A stretch of 57,264 nt of DNA from Entrophospora sp. SA101 (Eukaryota > Glomeromycota > Glomeromycetes > Entrophosporales > Entrophosporaceae): positions 33,526 through 90,789 of the forward strand of contig CAUDNR010001480.1 in the NCBI GenBank assembly GCA_958430865.1, read 5' to 3'. The notes beneath the pieces were generated by a model. It ran no database searches, was not told the origin of the DNA, and saw nothing but the letters and a program-made list of their open reading frames with translations. Below, one piece after another: positions 11,750 to 23,868 of the stretch. Position 1 is the first letter of the stretch, and each line of letters starts with the position of its first letter. Position numbers and translations under genes: made by a program.

Positions 11750-12571
11750 ATGGAGCTCATGAATTAGTATTAAATAATTCAAGCAATCCGGGAAAATCTC
11801 AGGAATTTATCTTGTTTAATATAAACTGAACATTAAACAATTTATTTTAAATTAATTAACTTTATTTTTATTTACAAAATAATCATCCAAATTTAGCATT
11901 AAAAGATTAATTAATATTTTTAATTATTTATGTAAGGCATTATCTTATATACATGGAGAAGGACACAGTGGTAATATATTGATGGATGAAGGTGATGGCC
12001 ATATCGCGGATTTAGGATTGTGTGGACCAGTTGATGAAAAATTATCAAATAAAATCTATGGAATTGTGTCATATATTGCATCTGAGCTACTTAGAGGGAG
12101 AATTAATACAAAAGAACGCAAAAGAATCGGATGTTTATGATGTTGGAATGTTTAATATGGGAAATATTTGCAGGACATCCACCATTTGATGACAAAGCAC
12201 ATGATTTTTATTTGCAATTGAGAATATGTGCAGGTTTATGACCACCAATATTACCAGGAATGCCTGGTGATTGTGCACAAATGATGCAAAGGTGTTGGGA
12301 TGCGGTGGATCCAGCAAAAAGACCAACTATTGGAGAGCTTTGGAAATTTTCTCATAATAAATCTAAAACTGAGAGTAGTAATAGTATTGGTGGTGGTGGT
12401 AACAATAGTAATAATACTACTGGTAGTAGTAGTAGTGATTCACAACAAGTACACAAATCACATCCATTAGCATATCATACAAGTAGAATATTAAATGACG
12501 AATTTGCTAAATTGAATTTAAGTAATGATAGCTTATTAAATTATGAAATAATTAATTTAAATATGATTTAG
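11750..12571 (+). pseudogene. Broken TKL-type kinase (copy C)
   Basis: Only the part from the VLK region onward is recognisable. The catalytic loop is internally deleted (GEGHSGN in place of IHCDLHSGN), and frameshifts surround KESDVYDVGM. DLGLCGPVDEK, the GHPPFDD motif and the C-lobe survive. It shares with copy A the loss of one GAA codon and the nonsense codon GCAGGTTTATGACC (TGA at 12239-12241). The last 103 codons are open to 12571. The large direct duplication begins inside its tail. Confidence 0.8.
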
Positions 12572-13084
12572 TTGATAGGTTAGAGTCGGAGAATTGTTGA
12601 TGGGTAGATAATTATTTTTTATTATCTTTTAAATTTATTTTTGTTTTTATTCAAAAATAAATTTTCCAATTCAGAGTAAATGTTAAATGTAAAATGAACA
12701 ATATTACATTTCGTTTGTCATAAATTCTTCTTGAAGTTGATTGTATTGTTGTGTCCCAGGGTGATTGATTACCAATTCATCATTTAAAGTCCGAAATCAA
12801 GGGATGAAGATGGCGAGGATGGATAATATAAAGTTTTAATTGAATTTGAAATCAAAGTATTTTAAATGAAACAATCTAAAAAACGTGTCAAAGTGTAAAA
12901 GATTTTGTTATGAAATTTGCATTCGGATTTACTTTTTTTTTTTTATTCACTCATTTATACTGTATTAATTAAGGAAATTCCCAAGACTCCGAATGAAATT
13001 GAGAAACAATTGGGTAAATTTCGATTTGCAAGAAATACAAAAAAGAAATTTTTTTTTTAAAAATATAAATATTAAAAAGTTAAA

Positions 13085-14562
13085 ATGTCCTTCAAAAAGT
13101 TATTAACACCAGGCAGAGAAAATTTAGTATATAAAATTTTTAATGAAATGAATGGTATTGCTCATTCTGCTTTTCCAACTACTTCTAATTCTGAGAAAAT
13201 AGAATAAGTTATTTTTTACAATTAGTCAAAGAAAACCAAAAACTATCAGAAAATGAAAAGAAATATTGTAGAGAAGAGTTTATTTATAATTTCGAATTAA
13301 AAAATGCAATTCATAAATATGGTGAACCAAGAGAATGCAATAATTGTAAAACAACAAGATACTCTGATAAATTTTGTGAAAAGTGTATTAGTCTACACTT
13401 ACAGAGCCTTTTCAGTACTTGGACATCTGGCAATGAGATAATTGATGGTTTTATTCAAAAATGTCAGCAGCTTTCATCTCTTCCAGCTATAATTATAGAA
13501 TGGATACCTCATGAACAATTTTATGATGTAGAAAAACTAACAGAAGGTGGATTCAGTTCTATTTATACTGCTACATGGACAAGAGGAGATATTTATGATT
13601 ATGATGAAAATAAAAGGAGTTTAATTATTTTGGGACTCATCTTGTAGTATTAAAATCATTAAATAATTCAGGTAATCCAGGAAAAGCTTTTTTTGATGAG
13701 GTAATTGATCTTATTTAAAATAAACCATTTATTTTAAATTAATTAATTTTATTTATATAATTGATTTCAGGCATTGAATTATTGTAAAATTAAATCAAAC
13801 TCAATTGTTTCTTGTGATGGTATAACTAAATTCCCAGAAAATGGAAATTATGCAATGGTGCTTACTTATGTATTAGATGGAAATTTAAGAGATTATATAC
13901 AAAAAAATCATTATAATTTAACATTAAAAGATAGAATTAATATTTTTAGGGGTTTATGTGAAGCATTATATTTTATACATGAAAAAGATTTAATTCATTG
14001 TGATTTACATAGTGGTAATATATTATTTCAGGGTGAATGTTATATCACAGATTTAGGATTATGTGGACCAGTTGATGAAGAATCATCAAATAAAATTTAT
14101 GGAATTGTATCTTATATTGCACCAGAACTATTTAAAGGAAAAAAATACACAAAAGAAACAAATATCTATAGTGTTGGGATGTTAATGTGGGAAATATTTG
14201 CAGGTCATCCACCATTTGATGATAGAGCTCATAATCGTGACTTAATGTCTAATATATGTGCAGGTTTATGACCACCAATATTACCAGGAATGCCTAGTGA
14301 TTATGCACAAATGATGCAAAGGTGTTGGGATGTGGATGCAGCCAAGAGACCAACTATTGGAGAACTTCGTAAATTTGCTGATAATCAACAAAAAGAAATT
14401 ATCAATAATAATCATGATAATAATAGCATTATTAGTATTAGTAGTGATTCACAACAAGTACACAAATCACATCCATTAGCATATCATACAAGTAGAATAT
14501 TAAATGATGAATTTGCTAAATTGAATTTAAGTAATGATAGCTTATTAAATTATGAAATTTAA
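13085..14562 (+). pseudogene. Broken TKL-type kinase (copy A', duplicate of 2174-3651)
   Basis: As far as I could compare it is base-for-base the same as 2174-3651. It has the same 4-base deletion and early stop, the same second frameshift, the same preserved intron (13701-13770) and the same TGA (14269-14271). The shared defects show that the gene was already broken before the block was duplicated. Confidence 0.85.
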
Positions 14563-15174
14563 ATAGTTGGTTAATTAATTAATTTAAATATGATTAAAGT
14601 AGTTAAGTTGGAGAATTAGGTGTATTGTTGATGGTTAGATAATTAATTATTTTTGTTATCTTTTATATTTATTATTCAAATATAAATTTGATTGATTTCT
14701 TCAATTCAGAATAATTTTCCTGATGTTAAAATGTTAAATGTGAAATGAACAATACTACATTTCATTTTTCATAAATTCTTCTTGAAGTTGATTGTATTGT
14801 TGTATTCCAGATGATTGATTACTAATTCATCATTTAAAGTCCAAAATCAAGGGATAAAGATGGTGAGGATGGATAAGAAAGTTTGACTGAATTTGAAATC
14901 AAATATTTTAAATAAAACAAGGAAAAAAACATGTCAAAGTGTAAAAGATTTTGTTATGAAATTTGCATTTGGATTCTTTTTTTGCTTTCATTCCAGTCTA
15001 GCACACTCATTTATAATTAAGAAAATTTCCAAGATTCCAAATGATTAGGAATGTGAAAATTATGAAAGAGAAATTTAAGCATCTATAATGCTAAAGGAAT
15101 ACAAAAAAATTTAATAATTTTTGATTTGCAAATTAAAAATAAAATACCACAAAAAAGAAATTAAAAATGTTAAA

Positions 15175-15941
15175 ATGTCCTTCATTAAGTTATTAACACA
15201 GAAAAGGGATAGTACTTAAAATCATAACGAAATGAATCTTATTGCTTATTCTGTTTTTCCAACTAATTCTAATTCTGATAATGAAAATAGAAAAAGTTAT
15301 TTTTTACAATTAGTCAAAGAAAACAAAGAACAGTTAGAAAATGAAAATGAATTTTGTAAAGAAAAGCTTATTTATGATTTTGAATTAATGAATGCAATTC
15401 ATAAACTTGGTGAATCAAGAGAATGCAATAATTGTAAAACAACAACTTTCATCTCTTCCAAATAGAATTTAAGAATGGATACCTTATGAGCAATTTTATG
15501 ATGTAGGAAAATTAACAGAAGGTGGATTCAGTTCTATTTATACTGCTATGTGGTGGAATTGATAATTATGGCAAGAATAAAAAATGAGTTTAATTATTTT
15601 GCAGTCAGACTGTAGTATTAAAATCATTTAAATGATTCAAATAATCCAGGAAAACCTTTCTTTGATGAGGTAATTGATCTTATTTAAAATAAACCAAATT
15701 AATGGAATTTTATTTATATAATTAATTTCAGGCATTGGATTATTGTAAAATAAATCAGTCTCAGCTGTCAATTGTCATGGTATAACCAAATTCCCAAAAA
15801 ATGGAAATTATGCTATTTATGTGAAGAGGGAAATTTAAGAGATTATATATATCGGATTTTTATGAACCATTCATTCATTATATTTTATAGATCTAATTCA
15901 TTGTGATTTATATAGCGGTAATATATTATTGCAAGGGGTTA
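15175..15941 (+). pseudogene. Heavily decayed TKL-type kinase (copy B', duplicate of 4264-5030)
   Basis: It is identical in the compared stretches to 4264-5030, including the 14-codon early stop, the deletion of the second Cys pair and the loss of homology after the catalytic loop. It is non-functional by the same criteria. Confidence 0.85.
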
Positions 15942-16380
15942 GATGGCATAGTGAAAGTTTTTTGTTACGCGAAATGTTATAGAGAACCCATTGCTCCTGA
16001 ATATATATAGTTGTTACCTCTCTAAATTGGAGATCAAGTTCAGATCCGATTCAAAATCCAGTTTATCACTTACTTTTTATTGCCAGAATGTTTGCCGTGT
16101 ATTGTAAAGTTACATTGCACGATATAAAAAATTAGTGTAACATTTCAAATTTCCACCAAGACAAAAAGAATCAAAAATTTTTTTTTTTTTTAATATGAGT
16201 AAACAAAAATATTTGGTTTAATTATACAATAAATATTTTCATTTGCTATTGTCCTTTAAATATTTATTATTATACTACTCTTGTGCGAAAACAGCAAAAA
16301 TTTAAATTGCGACAACTGCCAATAAGAAAACTTCAAAATAAAGTTGCATATTAAAAAAATTTTTTTTTTTATTCAACAAA

Positions 16381-17997
16381 ATGACAACTTGTTTTTCGTC
16401 ACTAGAAAATTTAAACTCATTATTTAACAACCTTATCAAATCCAGCAACAATGCTCTTCCGTTAAAATATATTAGTGAACTTGTAAATGATTTAACAAAG
16501 TTATTGAATGAACCAGACTTTTATGATATGGAAATTAGAATTGGAATAAATGAGAATGTTAAAATTTTTAAGGCTCATTCTAGCATTTTAAAAGCAAGGT
16601 CTTTGTATTTTAAAGCTGCTTTATCAAACAATTGGATAAAAAAATCTGATGATGATATTATCTTATTTGAAAAAGAAAACATTTCTCCAAATGTATTTGA
16701 GGTTCTTTTAACGTAAGCTTATTTTAAATTTATTAAATTAATTAATCAATTGAATGATTATAATAATAACTTTATTTTATTTTATAGTTATATTTACAAT
16801 GGAATCCTTGATATAGATAATCTGGATGGAAATGAAATTTTTGAACTTCTTGAGGCTTGTGATGAATTAAACTTTGATGAATTAATTAATGACTTACAAA
16901 ATTATTTGATTAATGAAAAAAAAAAATGGTTTCAACATAATTTAATTTATGTTCATAAAATTTCATCACATCATCAATCATTCAACTTGTTTCAAAATTA
17001 TTGTAGTGAAATAATTAATAAAGATCCAAAATTATTTTTTAAGTCTGGGGACATTACAACAATTGAAAAATCTATGCTTATAACTATGTTAGAAAGAGAT
17101 GACTTAGAATTAGATGAAATTGATATTTGGGATATTGTCATTCAATGGGGAAAAAATCAAAATAAAATTTTGGACAAAGAGATTTCACAGTGGAAGGAAG
17201 AGGATTTCATTGTGTTAAAAGATAGGATAAAAGATATTATTCCTTTGATAAGATTCAATCAAATCTCTTCAAATGATTTTCCCAATAAAATTATACCATT
17301 TAAAAAAGTCTTTGATAAAAAAATATATGAGGAAATTTTACTATATTGTATTGATAAATGTAAGCCAAAATTAATACTTCAAAAAGGCCCAAGATCAAAA
17401 ACAAGAACAGGAAAATTATTAAATTTACAAATGAAATCTTTAATTTCAAGTTGGATCAATTACAAAAATGATCTATATAATGAAAATGATGTACCTTATA
17501 AATTTGAACTAATTTTTCAGGGTACTCGAGATGGATTTTCTAGATCTGTATTTGAGGATAAATGTTATAATATTGAACAAACTGTGGTCATTATGAAAAT
17601 TAAAGACATAGGAGAATTATTTGGTGGTTATAATCCAGTTGGGTGGAATAAAAAAGAAAAGTCTCCTGATGATAAGTATTGGATTAAAACAGATAAAAGT
17701 TTTATTTTCAAAATTAATGAAAATCAAATAAGTAATTCAATATTAGGTAGAGTTAGGATATCAAAATGTGCAATATTTCATCATGAACAAAAGATTAGTG
17801 TAATTCTAGATAATATAAAAATTCATGAAAATACTGTAAGTTTTCATGATTTATGTCTATACAATAGTATTGATAATGAACCTTATTGTTATTATTATCA
17901 TTATGGTTTTGCAGATTTTTATGAAAATTTAAATTTTAGAAATAAAAACAGAAAAGTTCATTTGATAGAGGAATGTGAAGTCTATAGGATAGGATAA
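16381..17997 (+). CDS. BTB-TLDc domain protein
   Basis: Two exons, 16381-16712 and 16788-17997, joined over a 75-nt intron (GTAAGC...TTATAG), give 513 aa. The splice restores FEVLLT-YIYNGILD, the usual end of a BTB fold. Domains in order: a BTB/POZ domain (about residues 45-130, with FKAHSSILKARSLYFKAAL), a helical BACK-like segment, and a C-terminal TLDc domain (from about residue 340; SLISSWI, then GTRDGFSRSVFEDKC and GGYNP). BTB proteins commonly act as Cullin-3 adaptors or oligomerisation modules, and TLDc domains are tied to oxidative-stress resistance and V-ATPase regulation; its own role is unknown. A related gene lies at 29884-31511 on the other strand. The start is the first ATG, followed by TTCFSSLENL as in that paralogue. 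Confidence 0.88.
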
Positions 17998-18000
17998 ACA

Positions 18001-18927
18001 TGTTAATTTATTATTTATGTATTTATTATTATTAAATTTATAGAATAAATCCATGTCTAATTGGGGTATTCGATATAAGTTGATTAACAAATCTAATTAA
18101 TGTCATAATGTAAATCCATATATGCGGATTTTTTTATGGTGCCCCCTTTTTTTCTCTAAAAAAGGAAACAGTGTAACAAAATATTTTGCTATTATTTTTT
18201 AAATAAATATTACGTTTTATTAGTATTATGAACTTTCAATCACTAAGGCTTCTGGAAAATCGTCACATTTATAAATTTATTAGAGGTTTTGATCAGAATG
18301 TATTTGTAGAACAGTGCTATGGAGACAGAATCTTTATTTCATACAATTTTTTCGGAAGTTGCAATAGATAGAAGTATAATGATAAAGAAAGAAATTTTCT
18401 GTATTTCGAATGAGTTTTTTTACGCCACTGGTGTTTTTAATCCATTAAATCTTTCCATAGCTCTAATCTATATTACATATACTATCTTGTACACTAATTT
18501 GGTGTCTATATCTTTGAAAACGGAGGAGGAGCAGTGTTTTGAAAACAATATGTTTACTATGTTCTTTATGTAAATTTCGGAAATTCTGTAAGATATGCAG
18601 ATCACAAAAAAAAATCACATATAACCAATCAATATATGACATTAATTAGTTTTGATTTTCTTAGAATGTCGCACACCCCAACAACTTACAATTCTGAGTT
18701 TTGAAGTTTTTTCCCAAAATTGGCCACGAGGCGCAGCAAGTTGCGGGACTAGGTGACTTGCACCATACAAAAAAAAGGGGAAACATTACACGAAATATAA
18801 AAAATCTACACAAAAATTACGACATCGAGTAAGGCACCGTAACACGGAAACCTTTTCTTCTTTTATATATATGTGTTAAAGGGAAATAATGTAACCGTTA
18901 TTCTCAAATTTTATATATCTTTATATA
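18001..18927. other. Non-coding stretch between BTB-TLDc and kinase genes
   Basis: No gene recognised. An 84-codon frame at 18319-18573 has no family signature. A short hairpin (AAATCC...GGATTT followed by T-rich DNA) lies at about 18112-18135, downstream of the BTB-TLDc stop. CCGTAACACGG near 18837 resembles CGTGACACGG near 7083, which suggests a dispersed repeat. Confidence 0.4.
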
Positions 18928-20460
18928 ATGTCGTATAAATTATTATTATCGATATCATTAGAAAGGATGGATTTTGTAATTAAAATTAATTATGAAATGT
19001 TCAATAATGCATTGGCTAATTCTGATAGAGGAAGTAGAAAAGACTATTATTTTTCATTAATCAAGGAAAACAAGGAGCTTTTTAAAAACGAAAAAGAATA
19101 TTTAAAGGAAAAGTTTATTTATAACTTTGAATTAAGAAATGTAATAGATAAAAGGGGAAAACAAAAAGAATGTAACAAGTGTAATTCAACAAGATACTCT
19201 GATAGGTTCTGTGAAGGTTGTATTAGTTTACAATTACAGAGTCTTTTCACCACTTGGACATCTGGAAATAACATAGTTGATAACTTTATTCAACAATGTC
19301 AAATGATTTCATCTCTGCCAAACTATATTATAGAATGGGTACCTTTTGAGCAATTTAAAAAAGTAATAAAGTTGACAGAAGGTGGGTTTAGTTCAATCTA
19401 TAAAGCTGAATGGACAAGAGGATATATAGATGATTACGACGAAAATAAAAAGGAATTTACTTATTTTGGAAGGCAACTAGTAGTATTAAAAAGTTTAAAT
19501 GATTCAAGTAATCCAGGAAAATCATTTTTTGATGAGGTTAGTAGTTGTCATTTAAAACAAAATAAACAATACTGTAATTATATAATACTAATCGATTTTA
19601 TTTAATTACAGGCAATGAATTATTGTAAAATTAAAGCACCATCAATTATTCAGTGCTATGGTATAACCAAATTCCCAAATAATGGAAATTATGCAATAAT
19701 TTTAACCTATGTTCCAGAAGGAAATTTAAGGGATTATTTACAAAAAAATTTAACATTAAAAGACAGAATTACAATCTTTGACTGTTTATGCAATTCATTA
19801 TATCTGATACATGAAGAAGATTTAATCCATTGTGATTTACATAGTGGTAATATACTTGTGCAAGGAGGTAATTGTTTTATTACAGATTTGGGATTATGTG
19901 GACCAGTTGATGAAAAATCATCAGATAAAGTCTATGGAATTGTATCATATGTTGCACCCGAAGTACTTAGAGGCAAAAAGAACACCAAAGAATCTGATAT
20001 CTATAGTGTTGGGATGTTAATGTGGGAAATATTTGCAGGTCATCCACCATTTGATGATAGAGCTCACAATCATCGTTTGATTTTTGATATATGTGCAGAA
20101 GGTTTACGACCACCAATATTACCTGGAATGCCTGAAGATTATGCACAAATGATGCAGAGGTGTTGGGATGTGGATCCATCAAAAAGACCAACCAGTGGAG
20201 AGCTTTGGATATTTGCTGCTAATAAATTTGAAGAAATTATTAAAAATAAAAATGATGATAATGGTAATAATACTACTAGTAGTGGTGGTAGTAGTGATTC
20301 ACAACAAGTATATGAATCACATCCAGGTGCATACCATACAAGTAGAATCTTAGATGAAGAGATTGCTAAATCAAAAAGCTTGAAAATTTATACAAGTAAT
20401 GATAGTTCATTGAATAGTCTTGATTTTAGCTCTTTTCTCTTAAATGTTAAAGGTAAATAA
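18928..20460 (+). CDS. TKL-type protein kinase with N-terminal four-cysteine knuckle (intact)
   Basis: Exons 18928-19536 and 19612-20460, with a 75-nt phase-0 intron, give 485 aa. The start MSYKLLL matches MSFKKLL of the broken relatives. Visible features: a Cys knuckle (C82, C85, C95, C98), a glycine-rich loop at 151-159 (EGGFSSIYK), ATP Lys 188 (VVLK), a catalytic loop HCDLHSGN with Asp278 and Asn283, DLG in place of DFG (Asp295), APE at 318-320, and SVGMLMWEIFAGHPPFDD. All catalytic residues are present, so activity is likely although the HRD Arg is Cys. The family is tyrosine-kinase-like and strongly expanded in Glomeromycotina. The tail is Asn/Ser-rich. It is the only intact member here among five broken relatives plus a tail fragment, all on the same strand. 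Its substrate is unknown. Confidence 0.9.
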
Positions 20461-21718
20461 AAACTCTGTTATTAATTAATTAATTGGAACTTACTATCCA
20501 TTAATCATTACTGACAATATTTTATTTACATTTGATTTCATTAGATTCTAATAATTAAAAGAAAGAATCGATGGATGATTAATTTAATCTCCTAAATTAT
20601 TCGTTATAATTATTTGTCTTTTTATTTTATCCATATGTGCTGATTTTGTATCGAATAGTAAAATAGTTTTTTTAGCGGAGCAAATAAATTTTTTGGGGGT
20701 TAATTATAATTCTATTGACCAGTTTACACATCATGTTTAACGTGTTTAACGTCAAGACACAATAAGATATAAGGTTTGAAAAAAGGATCCAAAAAACCAA
20801 ATCGGCTGATATGTATTGAGTTTGAGTTCTTCCGAGCCATAATAATAATAAATATTATTATTAATGTTAATATTAATATGATTTTGAACACAGTTCCGCC
20901 GTATATCCTTACAAAACAAAAGCTTAATCGCGGTTAAAATTAAATCATAGTAAAAAGTATATTAATATCAAATACAAATTAATAAAATAATTCGTTTTTA
21001 TGTTTATGGGAAAGTAAATATAATTTCTATTTCTTTAAATATTCTCTCTGTGCCCAAAATTATTGATTACAATCAATTGCAATTGCAATTACTATCTCGC
21101 GATCTTTCCCTGTTGTTTAAATTTGTTTCGGAATTTTGTTGCCTTGGAAAAACGTTCTCCACCTACTATATTGTTTTTAATTAGTTCTTCCCTTGAGCTA
21201 TGTACGAAGGTAAGCTATGGGAACCTCCCATATTTGCTTCATGAGTATTTCGTAAGAAAAAAAAAGAGATTTTATTATTATTATATATCTTTTTCATATT
21301 CATCAAAATTTCTATCAATATGAATGTCTCTTGAAATATTCTTTCTTTTTTTTTCTCAATTCTAATGATCACTGTCACTGATGGATTTTTTTATCCAGAG
21401 TTTTTACCATTCCTCAAGAGTATAGTTTCAGGCTCTCTTACATATGATCCAATTGATTCAATGGTTTCTCTCAACCGATATCTAAATTTAACGAAAATAA
21501 CGATGATGACAAAAGGTTGTATATCTCAGCAAAGATTGAAAGATAGGTGAATGTGGGTTTACACGATTGCAAAGCATAATTAAATAAGTTTAGATTCATT
21601 TGAAAATAAAAAATTTATATTGCTGATTTTTTGTATACATCTTTTTTTTAAAACCTTTTCACACTTAAATTTTTAATAATTATATTAGATTGTAGCAAAA
21701 TAAAATTATATACTTCTA
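20461..21718. other. Non-coding stretch
   Basis: AT-rich DNA without a recognisable gene. It contains a palindromic AT run (near 20840-20880) and short frames without motifs. The right end is the probable target site of a transposable element. Confidence 0.4.
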
Positions 21719-22366
21719 TATTTTCTAGTATTGATGTTAGCCGGCCAAGGAATTTTTAAATGGCTTAGCCGGTTAAAAAAAATTTATCTTGACATTCATT
21801 TTTACGTCTGGAATTTTAGTGCGGAATTCAATGGCATAGACATTTAATTGAGATGGGGTCCACCTACATTACTTAGAATGACAAAAAAAATATATACATT
21901 TACCCAAAAAGCAAAATACAATTCATCATAGCAGGATAAAAGTCATAGATTTTCTATTTTCTTATTTTAATTTCGAATTGTTATTATTCGTTTTATTGAA
22001 CTATTCGAATTATTCGTTCTATTCGAATTATTATTATTCGTTCTATTCGTTTTATTCAAACCATTCGAATTATTCATTCTATTCGTTCTATTCATTCTAT
22101 TCGTTTTATTCGTTTATTCGAATAAAACCTTCAATGAATGTAATTCGAATACTCAAATTCATAATGAATAAAACAAATAATTGAACCATTAAAGGCGAGA
22201 TATTATAATAACAATAGTAAATAATAGTAATAGTAATAACGATGGTCGTAGTAATAATAATACCGGAAAGCTTAGTACCATATGAAAAGGTTTTTTCGTC
22301 AACTGGGATTTATTAAGTTCTTAGCCGGCTAAGGTTTTTCTATCGGCTAACATCACTATTTTCTAG
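21719..22366. mobile_element. Non-autonomous Mutator-like element with target duplication
   Basis: A 628-bp element (21729-22356) is bounded by the direct repeat TATTTTCTAG at 21719-21728 and 22357-22366. Its ends are inverted: TTGATGTTAGCCGG on the left and CGGCTAACATCA on the right. Each end also holds a second inner TTAGCCGG word (GGCTTAGCCGG near 21769; TTAGCCGGCTAA near 22321). A 10-bp target duplication is characteristic of Mutator-like elements. No transposase frame is present, so it would need a helper. The superfamily call is an inference from target-duplication length. Confidence 0.65.
21975..22135. repeat. ATTCG-rich minisatellite inside the element
   Basis: About 160 bases made of variants of TTATTCG, TTCTATTCG and ATTCGAATTATT, ending in TTTATTCGTTTATTCGAA. 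It translates as Tyr/Ser/Phe repeats, which is a compositional artefact, not a protein. Confidence 0.7.
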
Positions 22367-23868
22367 AACTTTGTCAATTAGAAATCTGATTATTGTTAAA
22401 AAAAACTTGGATCAGACAGCTATTATCCTGCTTATGTTCAATAGTATTCATTCTTTATGCATTTTGAAATTATGTTCAACAGTAAGTGTGAAAGGGAGTA
22501 TTCACTTTCTGATGTAGTTTTCCTTGATGGATAAGCATTGTCAGGCCAGTAATGGTAAAACATTTTGAAGTTAGGCCACAATATTCGTGTAACACGTGTT
22601 TATAAGATGCTAGAGGTAGAAAGTACAAGTAGACGAAGCCTTTTATTTTTGAGAGATAAGCCAGCTGGTAAAGATATGCGTCATAAAGCATCATAAAGGG
22701 GTTAAAATCCTAACTGACTAAATAGTTTAGTCAGTTTAGCCAAAAAGTCATTTAGATTGATCCTTTTCTATTGTCCAGGGCTTATATATTAATATATTAA
22801 ATATATATATTTGGTTGCCAAATTGCAGGGGTGAGAATAGAATAAAAAATGTGTTGAATGGGCACTTCCAGAAGATCCAATTTCAATGTTAAATATTTTA
22901 TTTTTTTTAAAGAAAATTTTCTAATTAAAAAATTTTTTTTTGCAGACAGAATTTATTAATGCAATACAGTTAATTTGACACTAATTACTATGCCTGGATT
23001 GGATTATAATTCCCGAATTTTTTTATTTTCAAAGAATTAAAATTCTGCCCGTATAAAACGTGTAACCGCATATGGTGCCATTGTATCTATGTGATCTTTG
23101 TATTTCCCACCAATGCAAGTTATCAAATTATTTTTTTAAAAAATAACCTTTGCTCATGATTTCATACAACCGTTTTTCCCGATTTGCATATGACTTATAA
23201 TAAGGTTTTTGGATACACCCCAGGAATAGTCTACCCATTAAAAGTCATTACTATTACTTAAAATTTTTCATAGACGTAGTAACTTCAGCAAAAAGCTTTA
23301 CCAATTTAGGATATTTCATAAAATGCAGGGGAAATGGTGGCTGAGATAATCCGGAATCACATTGAGGTGTAACTTCAACAATCTAGATCAAAATAGCAAA
23401 CAATTTCTTTTTAAGGAATGAATGAATATATATTTATTTAACTCTTTTTTAATATAACGCTTTGTTTGTTTCATCACAGGGAAAGGGAAGGATATGAGGA
23501 GATTTTGAAAAAGTTAAAAGGTGAATATGACAAACTAGTAATCACAATTAAAAAAACAACTTATTGATTGATAAGAGTTGAAAAGATTTAGATTGGGTAA
23601 AATGAAATGCATTACTTTTATTCCGAAAAAGAATGGTGTCTCCAAAAAGTATTAGCTTAAGTAGCTAACAAGGCAAGCAGTCACCATTTACTTGCTATTG
23701 GAAAATAAAAAAAATTGTTGGGTTTGCCAAGAAAAAAAAAAACTTAATTTGGAAGGTTATTGAAAGCCATGGTATTACAGAAAACGTGCTACGTCGATCA
23801 TACTGTGTAAAATTCTCTTTCCCAAAGTAAAAAAGTAAAAAAAGTAATAGTAAATAGTAAACAATAGA
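22367..23868. other. Non-coding stretch upstream of the Maf gene
   Basis: No supported gene. A minus-strand frame at 22476-22694 (72 codons) and some plus-strand patches near 23480-23790 look like worn coding DNA, but I cannot name them. Confidence 0.35.

Larger units (their letters stand above)
12452..16345. repeat. Direct segmental duplication, right copy (3.9 kb)
   Basis: This is the partner of 1542-5434, offset 10,911. Here the block continues leftward into kinase copy C, so this is the more complete context, and the left copy is truncated at the tail. The right edge at 16345 is only 36 bases before the ATG of a BTB-TLDc gene, so the duplicated DNA supplies most of that gene's upstream region. 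Confidence 0.9.

Noticed and set aside
18319..18573. An 84-codon hydrophobic frame (METESLFHTIF...).
   Set aside because: No family motif, no homologous partner in the window, and the surrounding DNA looks like decayed repeat.
21978..22184. A Tyr/Phe/Ser/Asn-repeat frame that looks like a small repetitive protein.
   Set aside because: It is the ATTCG minisatellite inside the transposable element read in one frame.
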